A stretch of DNA of 64,000 nt from Pseudobacteriovorax sp. (GTDB taxonomy: Bacteria; Bdellovibrionota_B; Oligoflexia; Oligoflexales; Oligoflexaceae): positions 55,279 through 119,278 of the forward strand of contig JABSRP010000030.1 of NCBI GenBank assembly GCA_013215145.1, read 5' to 3'. The position numbers and the translations under genes are program-made. Positions 19,310 to 29,400 of the stretch are shown here, in pieces. Every line of letters begins with the position of its first letter. Position 1 is the first letter of the stretch. The notes beneath the pieces were generated by a model. The model saw only the letters and a program-made list of their open reading frames with translations, was not told the DNA's origin and did not search any database.

Positions 19310-20260
19310 GTGAAGATAGACTGGCAATTCATAATTTCTAAGGCTTGGGAGCGTCGCTCAGAGCTTATTGAGGCTAACGACTCCGATTCCCTGAGGCTGT
19401 TTCACGGGTACGAAGAAGGCTGTAAGGGAGTAGTTATTGAAAAATTTGGTCCCATGGCCGTGATTGAGTTTAAAGTTGATATCCGAGATCAACTGCCTCA
19501 AATAGCTGACGCTCTCCTGGAGAAGTTCCCCTTCAAACTCATCGTATCTAAAGGGCATCAGTGCCTAAAGTTGAAAGATAAAGATCGGATTTTTCCCGTT
19601 ATCGGAAAGTGGAACGAGGCACCTGAATTTGCCCATGAGTTTGGCAGAAAGTACCATCTCACTGCGAATACGCCACATTCCTACGGCCTTTACCTAGATG
19701 CCAGGCCTGTTCGTCGATGGCTTTCGGAAAATTCTGAGGGACGGCGCGTCTTAAATTTGTTCGCCTTCACGGGAAGCTTAGGCGTAGCCGCGGCCTCTTC
19801 TGGCGCAACGGAGGTGGTCCACCTTGATAAATCCCGTGATTTGGTGCCAAGAATCAAGGCTAGTTATCAGGCTAATGACTTAGATTTCGATGACCGCAGT
19901 TTTCTGCGGGGAGATATCTATAAGCACCTGCCAAAAGCGATCAAATCGGGACAAAGGTTTGACGGCATCATATTAGATCCACCTCCTCGAGTCTATCAAT
20001 CCCCTTATGCGGCCCATAGACCAAATGGTCAAGACTTCCCTGCTCTTGTTAAGATGTGTAGTCAGCTGCTCAACCCTGGCGGATGGCTGATTAGCTTGTT
20101 TCATCGATTCGATGTAACGTTGGCCGAATTTGAAGAACAAGTTGTTTCAGCATCGGAACAAACTGTTGCGGTCAAACAGAGGTTCACTTCGGATATCGAC
20201 TTTCCTGAATCCAATCCAGAGCATAAACTGCGAGTGAGTGTGTTTCATAAGCAAAACTAG
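19310..20260 (+). CDS. Class I SAM-dependent methyltransferase, RlmI-like
   Basis: 316 residues from the GTG at 19310 (GAGG five bases upstream). N-terminal part resembles the central domain of RlmI/RlmK-type 23S rRNA cytosine methyltransferases (GYEEGCKGVVIEKFG), but the PUA domain is reduced or absent. SAM motif I is LNLFAFTGSLGVAAASSG, the acidic loop is VHLDKS, and the catalytic motif is ILDPPPRV. Cytosolic, rRNA as likely substrate by family. Follows the LysR gene closely and precedes SelO by 38 bp. Confidence 0.8.
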   Translation: MKIDWQFIISKAWERRSELIEANDSDSLRLFHGYEEGCKGVVIEKFGPMAVIEFKVDIRDQLPQIADALLEKFPFKLIVSKGHQCLKLKDKDRIFPVIGKWNEAPEFAHEFGRKYHLTANTPHSYGLYLDARPVRRWLSENSEGRRVLNLFAFTGSLGVAAASSGATEVVHLDKSRDLVPRIKASYQANDLDFDDRSFLRGDIYKHLPKAIKSGQRFDGIILDPPPRVYQSPYAAHRPNGQDFPALVKMCSQLLNPGGWLISLFHRFDVTLAEFEEQVVSASEQTVAVKQRFTSDIDFPESNPEHKLRVSVFHKQN

Positions 20261-20298
20261 TAGCAAAACGGTGGGGACAGCTTGTTTGAGGAGAGTTC

Positions 20299-21738
20299 GT
20301 GGAAATTCCATTTGATAATAGTTACAGTCGCTTGCCTGAAGAATTCTACCGTAAAGTCGACCCTGCAGCCGTTAAACATCCTACCCTGATTCAATGGAAT
20401 CAGTCATTAGCAAAGGATCTCGGCATTCCGTTTGATGCCAATGATAGCGATACACTGGCAGCAGTCTTTTCGGGGAATCAAGCGATTCCAGGAGCGACTC
20501 CCTTGGCCATGGCCTATGCCGGTCATCAATTTGGGCGCTTCACCAAGCAGTTAGGCGACGGCCGAGCGCACTTATTGGGAGAGGTGCTAACCAAGCAAGG
20601 TAAGCGTAAAGATATTATGCTTAAAGGATCCGGCGCGACCCCATTCTCTCGACGAGGCGACGGACGCTCTTCATTGGGGCCGGTGATTCGGGAGTATCTT
20701 TTAAGCGAAGCGATGCATGCACTTGGAATCCCTACCACTAGAGCCCTAGCCGCTGTGGCGACAGGAGAATCTGTCTATCGCGAGTCTCGATTGCCAGGTG
20801 GCGTGTTTACTAGGGTCGCTGATTCTCATATTCGTATAGGAACTTTCGAATACTTTTCCAGTCGCGGTATGAAAGATCATCTCCAGGCATTGCTTCGTTA
20901 CGCCTGTGAGAGGCATTACCCTCGAGCCCTAGAAGGCTCGCCAGATGAACTTGTGGATCGATTTCTAGCTCAAGTCGTCGAAGGGCAGGCTGCATTAATC
21001 GCTAAGTGGATGAGCATTGGATTTATCCATGGTGTCATGAACACAGATAACGCCTCCGTTGCGGCTATCACCATTGATTTTGGCCCTTGTGCCTTTATGG
21101 ACCAATTTGCCTACGATCGTGTCTATAGTTCCATCGACCGACACGGACGCTATGCTTACCATAACCAAAAACAGATTGGGCTATGGAACTTAACACGGCT
21201 TGCTGAGGCGTTATTACCCCTGCTCCCCCAGTCGCAGGATAGCATCGAGCGCTTACAGGCAGTACTCAATCGCTACGAGGCAGTGTACCAAAAAGCTTGG
21301 CGCTATTTGTTTGCCCGTAAGTTAGGGGTCTCAGAGGACTGTCAAAACTTGGATGAGTTGATTCGCTTGTTTCTAGATGCCTTAGCCGATGAGTCCTTGG
21401 ACTTCACCCAGAGTTTTTTGGCGTTGGCCGAGGTTTTGCTGGATCAAGATACGCTGCTACCCAAAACCCCCAAGCTGGGCCAATTTATAGACCGTTGGCA
21501 GCGTGAGATAAAGAATATCGAAGTAGCGGTCACGCAAATACGCCAAACAAATCCTAGATTCATTCCCAGAAATCATCTTATGGAAGAGGTTATCGCTGCT
21601 GCTCTGATCGGAGATTACGAGCCCTTTTATCAATTACTGAAAAGATGCCTGGACCCCTTTGGTTCCAAAGACGGGAGCCGCTATGAGCTACCGCCCAAAC
21701 CCCATGAGGTCGTGAAGGCAACGTTTTGCGGGACTTAA
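20299..21738 (+). CDS. selO: SelO (YdiU) protein adenylyltransferase
   Basis: 479 residues with a GTG start behind GAGGAG. Landmarks of the SelO pseudokinase family: YAGHQFGRFTKQLGDGRAHLLGEV, LKGSGATPFSRRGDGRSSLG, TTRALAAVATGE, and the catalytic HGVMNTDNASVAA followed by IDFGPCAFMDQF. The C-terminus ends TFCGT with the Cys found where some homologues carry selenocysteine. SelO transfers AMP to Ser/Thr/Tyr of proteins and acts in redox stress. Length and motifs are complete, so it should be functional. Confidence 0.95.
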   Translation: MEIPFDNSYSRLPEEFYRKVDPAAVKHPTLIQWNQSLAKDLGIPFDANDSDTLAAVFSGNQAIPGATPLAMAYAGHQFGRFTKQLGDGRAHLLGEVLTKQGKRKDIMLKGSGATPFSRRGDGRSSLGPVIREYLLSEAMHALGIPTTRALAAVATGESVYRESRLPGGVFTRVADSHIRIGTFEYFSSRGMKDHLQALLRYACERHYPRALEGSPDELVDRFLAQVVEGQAALIAKWMSIGFIHGVMNTDNASVAAITIDFGPCAFMDQFAYDRVYSSIDRHGRYAYHNQKQIGLWNLTRLAEALLPLLPQSQDSIERLQAVLNRYEAVYQKAWRYLFARKLGVSEDCQNLDELIRLFLDALADESLDFTQSFLALAEVLLDQDTLLPKTPKLGQFIDRWQREIKNIEVAVTQIRQTNPRFIPRNHLMEEVIAAALIGDYEPFYQLLKRCLDPFGSKDGSRYELPPKPHEVVKATFCGT

Positions 21739-21764
21739 GGTTGAAAGCTAGGGGGTCTAAGCGA

Positions 21765-22004
21765 TTAGCGAGATTTCTGCGATCTGACCCACTCGCCCAA
21801 TCCTTCGTTACCCATTTTATATTGACCGGTTTCTACTGCTAGAATCATCTGGCATTCTTCCTCAGATGCTCCCTCTAGTTCTGACGCCAGTGTGGCAGCT
21901 TTTTGGCCTTTGAGGATCATGATTTGTTTGTGGTTGCGGCTAATCAGGACTTTTCCATCTTTTGTGATTTTGTAATCGAAGCCCTTTGGACTGGTATCTT
22001 TCAT
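21765..22004 (-). CDS. Small conserved protein of unknown function
   Basis: 79 residues from the ATG at 22004, with GGGAGG five bases upstream (a longer frame upstream has a poorer start). Sequence is MKDTSPKGFDYKITKDGKV, then HKQIMILKGQKAATLASEL and an acidic helix. It looks like a small soluble beta-beta-alpha domain; no signal peptide or membrane segment. Convergent with SelO. Family not recognised. Confidence 0.7.
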   Translation of the reverse strand: MKDTSPKGFDYKITKDGKVLISRNHKQIMILKGQKAATLASELEGASEEECQMILAVETGQYKMGNEGLGEWVRSQKSR

Positions 22005-22158
22005 CGAACCCTCCCTATAACCCTTATTACATGATTCAAATAGATAGGTCAATTATAATTTTCCTAAGTGCTACATAGCTCAATCAGATATTTTGGAAAT
22101 TCTTGCCCGACTCACGTAGAGTTAGGTGGCACCGCCTAATAATTGACAGAGGCATCAG

Positions 22159-23277
22159 ATGATAGCAAGAAGTTTAGGTATTCTTACGGTGGCAGTCTTA
22201 GTTTTGGCTGTTTCCTGTCAAACCAAAATCACTTACTACCCAGCCATCGACCCTTCCCGAGCGACCAAACCTACGATACCAGTTTTGGAAGAGCTGAATG
22301 CGCGTAAGGATCTTGATTTTGGTATCTATTTTTTTGCTGTTGACGGAGAAGGCCAACGCTTTACTCCCGGAGTGAAAAACCGGTTTTTTGATCCCAAGAG
22401 ACCCACAGTGTTATACCTTCACGGTTGGGAAAAAGATACGACTCTAAGAGACTTTCGTGAAACCTTCATTACTGACGAACAAGAGGGCTTCATTGGTAAA
22501 CGCATTCATGCCTCTTGGAAAGCGGCTGGATGGAATACGGGCATCTTTTATTGGAATCAATTTGCTGATGAACTTCATGTGGAAGATGCAGAAGCAAAAA
22601 TCTGGACTTATCGCTCTCAAAAAAAACTGCGTTATCGAGTTAAAGATGGGAGCTTTCGGCCAAGTGGACTGGAAGCAACCATCACAGAGATTTTTACAGC
22701 TTACTATCAGGAGCTTTTTTCCAGATCATCTTATCATCCAGAATCGGAGATTCGCCTAGTGGGGCATTCTTTGGGTCAACAGCTCGCGCTGCTGGCGACA
22801 CAGAGGCTTGCAGCCAATCCAAAGGTTGTTCCACCTAAGCGTTTGGCTCTACTCGACCCGTTTTGGTCCCGGGGGGCCAAAGGTTACCTAACGGAGGAGT
22901 CAAAAACTGTTGCTCTCGCCACTGCTGCCATTGCTGAAGATATTTATCGGCGCTACAACATTGCCATCGAGTATCATCGCACTTCGATCATTGGGCGTTG
23001 GTATTTTGCGTGCGACTTTAATCCTGGGCTTGAGAGGGTGGCGGCAAGTGTTTATTGGAATCTGGATTATCTTTCGTCGTTTGATATTAAAGCCGGTCAC
23101 ATAGCGGCAATTCCCATATACTTTAGCACTTACGATAAGGGTATCAACCTTCCTGTGGGGGCTCGGGTATCTCATCAGAAGATCAGAGAGGCTATGAACC
23201 TTCCGGGGATTTGGACCCACACCAAAGGAACCAAGACACCATTGCTGGAGGATGATCGATTTATCCTTGAGCAGTAG
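22159..23277 (+). CDS. Alpha/beta-hydrolase lipase-like lipoprotein
   Basis: 372 residues, lipoprotein signal ending VLAVSC. Alpha/beta-hydrolase fold: oxyanion strand TVLYLHGWEKDT, nucleophile elbow VGHSLGQQLALL (Ser), then LALLDPFWSRG, which may supply the acidic residue, as in pancreatic-lipase-like or GPI-inositol-deacylase-like enzymes. The His is probably in GHIAAIPIYFS. Likely an outer-membrane-anchored esterase or lipase. Convergent with the M23 peptidase gene, 11 bp apart. Confidence 0.8.
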   Translation: MIARSLGILTVAVLVLAVSCQTKITYYPAIDPSRATKPTIPVLEELNARKDLDFGIYFFAVDGEGQRFTPGVKNRFFDPKRPTVLYLHGWEKDTTLRDFRETFITDEQEGFIGKRIHASWKAAGWNTGIFYWNQFADELHVEDAEAKIWTYRSQKKLRYRVKDGSFRPSGLEATITEIFTAYYQELFSRSSYHPESEIRLVGHSLGQQLALLATQRLAANPKVVPPKRLALLDPFWSRGAKGYLTEESKTVALATAAIAEDIYRRYNIAIEYHRTSIIGRWYFACDFNPGLERVAASVYWNLDYLSSFDIKAGHIAAIPIYFSTYDKGINLPVGARVSHQKIREAMNLPGIWTHTKGTKTPLLEDDRFILEQ

Positions 23278-23288
23278 ACTTATGTAGG

Positions 23289-23915
23289 TCAATAGCCGGC
23301 TTCGTCGTATAGTCTTAAGAGCAGCTGGTTTGGATTCAGCAAATCACTTCGTCTGCGAAAGGGGCCCGCATTCGTTGTCAGGGGGCCTGATAGTGTTCCT
23401 TCAAAGTACTCAAAGTGAAGCATGGGGGAGCAACAGTTAAGCTTTCCAATCCGGGCGAAGGTATCGCCTCCATGGACACGACTTCCCACAGCAAATCCGT
23501 TGGCAAATCCGGAGATCTCTCCGTAGCGGACGACGCGTTTGCTGCCGTTGGCCATGGTATGCTCGATGACAGCTGCGTAGGTACCGCTGTAAAAATAGTA
23601 GTAGTCGGTGATAATTCCTGAAGACACAGCTCTAACGGCGTTGCCGACACTAGAATAGAGATCCGCCGCCGCGTGAAGCCTCGATCCGCCGCCGCGGGCG
23701 GCTCCAAATCGGCGAATCCCGCTAGTGAAGCTTTGGTACGGACGGTGAGCTATGGGGAATTCTTCGAGCTTTCGGCTATCGGGGGTGTAGGGAGAATCGT
23801 TTGGATAAGGTTCTGCTAGAATCCTTGAGCTTTCTTGAGGTTTGTCGCTGTATTCCTCTCCGCAGCCAAAGTAAAGACAGCTGATGGTCAAAACCAGTAA
23901 AGTGAGTCGTTTCAT
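23289..23915 (-). CDS. M23 family metallopeptidase-like lipoprotein
   Basis: 208 residues from the ATG at 23915 (AAGGA upstream). Lipoprotein signal ends YFGC. The M23 (LytM) fold is visible: GGSRLHAAADLYSSVGNAVRAVSSGIITDY with His-x3-Asp zinc ligands, a strand VIEHTMANGSKRVVRYGEI, VHGGDTFARIGKL, and the final LHFEYFEG His. Because the ligands are kept, it may be an active peptidoglycan endopeptidase in the cell envelope. Short for the family; no coiled-coil or LysM region. Confidence 0.82.
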   Translation of the reverse strand: MKRLTLLVLTISCLYFGCGEEYSDKPQESSRILAEPYPNDSPYTPDSRKLEEFPIAHRPYQSFTSGIRRFGAARGGGSRLHAAADLYSSVGNAVRAVSSGIITDYYYFYSGTYAAVIEHTMANGSKRVVRYGEISGFANGFAVGSRVHGGDTFARIGKLNCCSPMLHFEYFEGTLSGPLTTNAGPFRRRSDLLNPNQLLLRLYDEAGY

Positions 23916-24386
23916 CGGCTTCCTTTTTTCGTTTTTCACAGGCAATCCTATTCCATAGACGAGGAGCCATGAGCTTTCGTGAGAACGAGCATCGTGGCTA
24001 CTGACTTGCCTGTAGTGAGGGGTTTTTAAGGGAACAGTAAAATTATCCTCGATCCTAATAGGAAAATCTCACTTCTGGACCTGGTGTCTGGATTAAACTG
24101 CTAAGTTAGCCTTCTTAGGGGGAAAAAGTGACGATTATCTGTCGCAAAAAACCGAACTTTAATCCTGCTGTTCTGTTTAATCAGGTTGTTTGGTTTTGGT
24201 AAAATCAGCAGAAAGTTTGGTAAAAATAAGGCTTTGAGATTGCATCGGCCAACCAGCAAGGGGCCGGTTGCTGCCACCTAGGATTGTGTTTTTACTGATT
24301 CGACTTTAATATTAACTATGGGCATGCACCTCGAATCAGTCTTTAATGACATTCGGAGAAAAAAGTTCTTGGGAGGGTAAGCTGGT
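23916..24386. other. Intergenic region without a recognised gene
   Basis: 470 bp between the divergent M23 and CheY genes. It holds a weak stem near 24248-24270 (CAACC/GGTTG) and AT-rich promoter-like sequence. I see no convincing ORF or RNA family. Confidence 0.45.
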
Positions 24387-24770
24387 ATGGCGGAAACTGC
24401 TGAAGGTATGGACCACATTCTCGTTGTTGACGACGACGAGGATATTCGTGAACTCATCATTGACTACTTTAGTAGCTTTTACATAGTATCCCTTGCCAAC
24501 AATGGCGAAGAGGGGCTCAAGTTGTTCAAAGAGCACGTGGACAACCACCCGTTTCATTTGGTTTTGACCGATGTGCTCATGCCTGGCCTGGACGGCGTCA
24601 GTTTAGCTAAAGAAATTCGCAAACTATCACCAGACGTTCCGATCATAGCCCTCACCGGAGCCCCTGACTTGGAAGAGCGAGACACCGACGTCTTTAATGA
24701 GCTCTATACAAAGCCTATCGACTTTCGCGAGGTGTATCACAAGATGGGTGATTATCTGAAACCTTACTAA
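24387..24770 (+). CDS. Single-domain response regulator (CheY-like)
   Basis: 127 residues made only of a receiver domain. Acidic pocket VVDDDED, phospho-acceptor Asp in LVLTDVLMPGLDG, switch Thr in IIALTGAP, and Lys in LYTKPID are all present. No output domain, so it acts by protein contact, for instance accepting phosphate from a CheA-like kinase such as the one at 12.8-15.2 kb (an inference). GGGAGG lies ten bases before the ATG. Confidence 0.92.
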   Translation: MAETAEGMDHILVVDDDEDIRELIIDYFSSFYIVSLANNGEEGLKLFKEHVDNHPFHLVLTDVLMPGLDGVSLAKEIRKLSPDVPIIALTGAPDLEERDTDVFNELYTKPIDFREVYHKMGDYLKPY

Positions 24771-24808
24771 AGAGATTCCCGCTGGCTAGACCGGAAGCCT
24801 TTTGTCAA

Positions 24809-24829
24809 GCCACCCAACAATTGGGTGGC
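24809..24829. terminator. Strong hairpin between convergent genes
   Basis: GCCACCCAA and TTGGGTGGC form a perfect 9-bp stem with a 3-base loop between the CheY stop (24770) and the stop of the convergent gene (24860). No T run follows on either strand, so this is a likely but not canonical transcription end. Confidence 0.5.
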
Positions 24830-24859
24830 CCTTCTACCCAGACTTCTCACACCATATCA

Positions 24860-25426
24860 TTACATCTTATATTGCATACTGATATTGAAAGAGTCGAATA
24901 GACCGTAGTCGTAGTCTAGTTCGTCGGAACCTTGTCCATTGTTGCCTTCTATATCAAAGCTCTTATTGGCCAGGATAGCTGTTTCTAGACTGAAAGATAA
25001 AAGGGGATTGACCGGATATTTGACGCCGCCTGCGATCTCGTAGCCACTGTTTTCCAGATCGGCATCACCGCCACCGTCAACCTCTAAGTCGCCATTGGAG
25101 TAAAGGATGACGTCCATACGGCCGTAAGGTACGAACTGTCCAGCTTTGTACTCGATTTTACCTGTTGCAGAGATATCGATATAACTAGCATCATAACCAG
25201 ATCCATCGACTGTCGAACGAGAGATCGTTCCACCAGCCATAAAGCGAATCATCTCTTGTTCGAAGGGAATCAAATATGCTGCTGCCAAGCGTCCAGCATC
25301 GTCATCACCGCCAGATTCAAAATCTAGCTCTGCTGTTCCTAAAGTGACTTCTAGTTCGCCAGTTGCGGCGGCTAAAGGGGATGATAGGCATATAGCTGCT
25401 GCCAAAATTTTACTGATGTCTCTCAT
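24860..25426 (-). CDS. Outer-membrane beta-barrel-like secreted protein
   Basis: 188 residues from the ATG at 25426 (AAGGA upstream), signal peptide ending SSPLAAA. The mature part alternates polar and hydrophobic residues as in a small 8-stranded barrel, with turns rich in Asp/Gly (GGDDDAG, DGGGDADLENSG, EGNNGQGSDELDYD) and a C-terminal aromatic strand FNISMQYKM. Probably an OmpA/OmpX-like or OmpW-like barrel in the outer membrane. Function unknown. Confidence 0.65.
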   Translation of the reverse strand: MRDISKILAAAICLSSPLAAATGELEVTLGTAELDFESGGDDDAGRLAAAYLIPFEQEMIRFMAGGTISRSTVDGSGYDASYIDISATGKIEYKAGQFVPYGRMDVILYSNGDLEVDGGGDADLENSGYEIAGGVKYPVNPLLSFSLETAILANKSFDIEGNNGQGSDELDYDYGLFDSFNISMQYKM

Positions 25427-25616
25427 AATCTTCCTTTCGCTAAGTGTTGATTGGCCCATCGTACAAGAGGTTTCACTAAACAAAATGAAAGGTTGCAGTC
25501 AGGACCGACAACTTCTGTTAACCCAGTTTGAAGGAGTTAGCAATAGCAAACAGAATCTGACTGAATGGCATTAAGTTTTAAGATAAATCTGAAAGGTGAT
25601 TGGGCATTCTCGCCCC

Positions 25617-26342
25617 TTATCGCTTTTTATTTTGGTAGTAACCAAACACTTTTTTCAGTAGTTGGGTGCTTCGTTCCGCCGGATTTTTTCTGATCTTTTT
25701 CTCCTCGTCAGCAATTTTGACAAACAAAGCGCTGATGGTTTGTTGGGTCACGTACTCTTCAAGTGAAACATTGGGAATGTTAAAGCCCGCTAGTTTAGCC
25801 ATAGGCGCTAATGGCTGAATTAACTCTTTATAAAGTTTAGAGACCTCGTTCTTAGAGGTAGCTTTTTCGACGATCGGTAGGAATGTGGTTCTCAGCCTGT
25901 CGCTACTTTTGCTTTCGAAGTATTTGGTGGCCGCATTATCTGGTCCACTTAGAATTCCAACTACGTCAGTTACGGTCATAGCTTTGACGGCATCAACGAA
26001 GACTGGTGTGGCAGCTTGCGCGGCCTGTTCGGCGGCTCGATTGAGGCTTTTTTCAAAGCGATCGACGTAATTTCCAAGCCCTGCGTTTCTTGCAAAAGCC
26101 ATAGTATCTTGCAGCTCTTTGGGAGCAAGCAAACGATAGCTAGATTGCCAGAAACCGTTTTTAGCTCCTAGGGCGCTGACCCCAGTTTTCACCCCTTCCT
26201 CGATGGCCTGCTTGGTAGCGGTAATCGATTCGGCTGTGGTCGGTTTGAGGTTTTGTTTCACAATGTTTTCAACTTTTTTTATGTCGCTTGCTGTGCAGCT
26301 GGCAAGAAAGACGGTGATGCCCAAAACCATTGGCTTTATCAT
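25617..26342 (-). CDS. DUF4197 domain lipoprotein
   Basis: 241 residues, lipoprotein signal ending FLASC. The mature sequence is helical and matches DUF4197: GVKTGVSALGAKNGFWQ, RLLAPKELQDTMAFARNAGLG, NRAAEQAAQAATPVFVDAVKAMTVTD, and a C-terminal YVTQQTISALFVKIADEEKKIR. DUF4197 proteins are periplasmic, all-helical and of unknown function. AAGGAG precedes the ATG. Confidence 0.85.
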   Translation of the reverse strand: MIKPMVLGITVFLASCTASDIKKVENIVKQNLKPTTAESITATKQAIEEGVKTGVSALGAKNGFWQSSYRLLAPKELQDTMAFARNAGLGNYVDRFEKSLNRAAEQAAQAATPVFVDAVKAMTVTDVVGILSGPDNAATKYFESKSSDRLRTTFLPIVEKATSKNEVSKLYKELIQPLAPMAKLAGFNIPNVSLEEYVTQQTISALFVKIADEEKKIRKNPAERSTQLLKKVFGYYQNKKR

Positions 26343-26465
26343 AGGTTTCTCCTTGGAATCGTTCTATGTTGCGTGAGATGGGATAGCCGTTTTTTGGGGA
26401 AAAAACTACGAAAAAGCCCTCGCCGGTTGACGAGGGCACTATAGCTAAGTATTTTTGACTAGGTC

Positions 26466-29400
26466 TTAGTCGATGGTACAGCGTGTGTATGTTACCGTCT
26501 CGCTTTGGCCTTCGCTGGTGCGGAAGCTAGCCTGAACGGTTTCGGTCTCAGCCGTGCTATCGATGGAGCAGGCATGAATTTTGTTGAGATCTCGAATGTC
26601 GTTAACCGAACTATTTTTGTTCGTCGCTGCGCCAGGCCTGCTATTATAATCAGACTTGAAGACAACAACATCAAGTGGTTTGGTATCTTCAAAGTAACCA
26701 AGATAGTCTGGTTTGAAGCGTCTAAGGGTTCCCGCGTTGGGAGTTGTGTTCGAGACGGGTTGCCAGTAGCCACCAGACAGGCTTTTGTTTTCATCAAACT
26801 CGAGGACGAAAGCAAGTTCCAATTTTACAATATTTGCCTTGTCAAATCCTTTTGGGGTTACTGGTAGATGATGCCTTGGCTCAGTGATGTAAGACATTGA
26901 GCCAGTTACTTCAGCAAAATACTTTGTATTAGCTGACAAAAATCTACGCTCACCGGCATTTAAATCGGAAATTGGCTTCAATGCACCAATGGTAAAGTCA
27001 TAACCTTCGACAGGTTGGTTCCATTTTTCCGATGTGAAGTCGCGATCCACGACCATTTTTGTGCCCTTGTCTTTAAACTCTTCGACAAGAAGCTTGGTCA
27101 TAAGATCGGGGGTTAGATCAAGGCAACTATGATCAACATTGATTATCCTAGAGTTCAGAGCAGAAACGTCGGAGCCCTGGTTTTTGTCGGCAGCCCACGC
27201 AACCAGTTCAGACTTATCGCCAAACTCCAGAAACTTTGTTCCTAGTGATCTGTTTTCGAATAAGTGTAACTTATCTTTATCGCCATAACTGAAGATCTTG
27301 GCTCGGAAATCTCCAGGGCCAAACCCTTCACGATAATAGAGGCCAAATATAGGCCGTTCTAGAGCCGATTTTTCGACAAAACTTACACCTAAAAGTCTTC
27401 CCTCTGCAGACGCTACTGGAAAATAGCTCAGAATTTTGAATGGGTCCTGGGGGACGAAATCGCCAGACTCATTCTCGACAAGAAAGTTACCATCATACTG
27501 GCGGTAAGATAGATAGCCATTCCCGCCGGCTATGTATTCAGGGTCTTTCGAGCAGTTTTCACCCTTTTGGGATAATTTAGGAGCTTGGGGCGCAGTCCAT
27601 GACTTCGAAAGGAGGCCGCGAATATCACCTTGGGTAAATAAAACCTCGCGTCCCTGTTTGGAAACCAGAACACCGTGCTTGGGAGCTTCTTCATGAAGGG
27701 CTGCTGGTGACCAACCACCGCAGTGCCCCTGCCAACCCCAACTTTCGGTTTGACGGTCACCTTGGAACGAAGAAAAGGTCTGCCAAGCTTCAGCTACCGT
27801 AGGGAAGTTGCGTCTTAGGAATGCCGATTGATCTATTTCTTCTCGTAGCAGTGAGGCGCCGGTAATCGTATCGATGGCTCCTGAGCGGACCTTCTCCTCG
27901 ATATCCTCGGCCCAAGCAAAGATCTCTTTAATGTCTTCCGTCTCGCTAAGCGCAAGGCCAGCCTCAGAACTTAGACTTAGTTCTTCTGCTGTTTCTAGAT
28001 TTTCGATCAAGCGCTTATTTGCAGGGTTGGCTGCTTTTGCCGCTTCTAGTGATTCAGCGTTATCGCCAAGTCTCAGAAAATCATATTTTTCCGCTGGAGA
28101 AAGGATGATCATCCGGCTTTGATCACCTGATTCGATGATGTCTATGTATTCTTTAAAGAATTTCACAAAACTAACATAAGAACTCTCGGAAAACGAATCC
28201 GGTTCGTGCTCTGTCTTTTCCCAGCGGTGGGCATGTCCCGTCATAAAAAATGGCCAATAGGTATCCGTCCATGGTGTGACCTCAAGATGATGAGAGGATT
28301 TCTCCTTGATCTCGTCATAGCTTAAGCCCTTTGGACTAATGGCAAGGTAGCTATTTTTAGCAGAATTCAAAGCGTCTATCGCAGATAAGACTTCAGCTTC
28401 GGTGACGGCCTGCTTGTTAAAGGTACTTTTGGCCTCGTCGATAGCGAGTTGGAATTGCTCCTGCTGCTCAACGGAAGCGTTTTCATTTGTACCAAGCAGC
28501 GATCCGCTCTCTGTAATAACAAGCTCTAAGGGAGAACGGTCAACTGTTATTTTGCTAGCGGTAAATGTGGCGACGGCCTCCTCTAGCAGGCTTACCATGG
28601 TATCGATATCAGCTTGCGTAGCAGGCGAGGAAGACAATACATCAGCCGCTTGCTCAATGACAGATTGGAATTGATCGCGTTGGTCTTGAGGGTATTTACC
28701 ATCGCCTTCACCGGCTTCGCTGTTATCCAAAAGTAAACGTGCTGAGGCAAGCCCTCGTTGCAGCTGTGTTTGGTCAAGCTGGATTTCAGATTGTTCAAAG
28801 GTTTTTTTGGCTTCCTTAATCTGGCTTAGAGCCGCTGCGATAACCTCTTCTGTGAGATTATTGCTAGATAGTAGCTCCTCTGCTTTGTTGATTTCAGCTA
28901 GGAAAGCTTCCAGAGCTTGAGCGGGATAACGCTGGCTATCAGCCGCCGCGGTCAATTCTTTAGCGAGGGTTATCTCGGCTTTTAAACCGCTGATAGATAC
29001 GGCTTGCGTATCCACCGCTTTAACTGCCTGGATCACGGCTAGTAAATTTTTCGAAGCAAGAAGCACGGCAGCATTTGAGGAACTGGCGTCGGCTAAAATG
29101 GTTTTTCCTGCCTTAATTTCCGCATCTAACCAAACTTTGAGGTTGTCGCTTAGATTGAGGTTAAGGTCAGAAATCTCTTCCGCCTGCGCGACTAGGCTTT
29201 GGAGGTTCGTTTTGTCGACGGTGTTTTTTTCTGCTTGAAAGGTTTCCATGGCAGTTTTCAGTTTCGTATACATGGCATCAATGGAAGATTGGTCATTTTC
29301 GGAAACTATAAGCTCGTCGGCTTCGTTAATGACTTGCTCTAAACTATTGTATGAGATCAAGGAGTGTTGTCCCTGACCCTCTCCAACTACCGCGTTATCT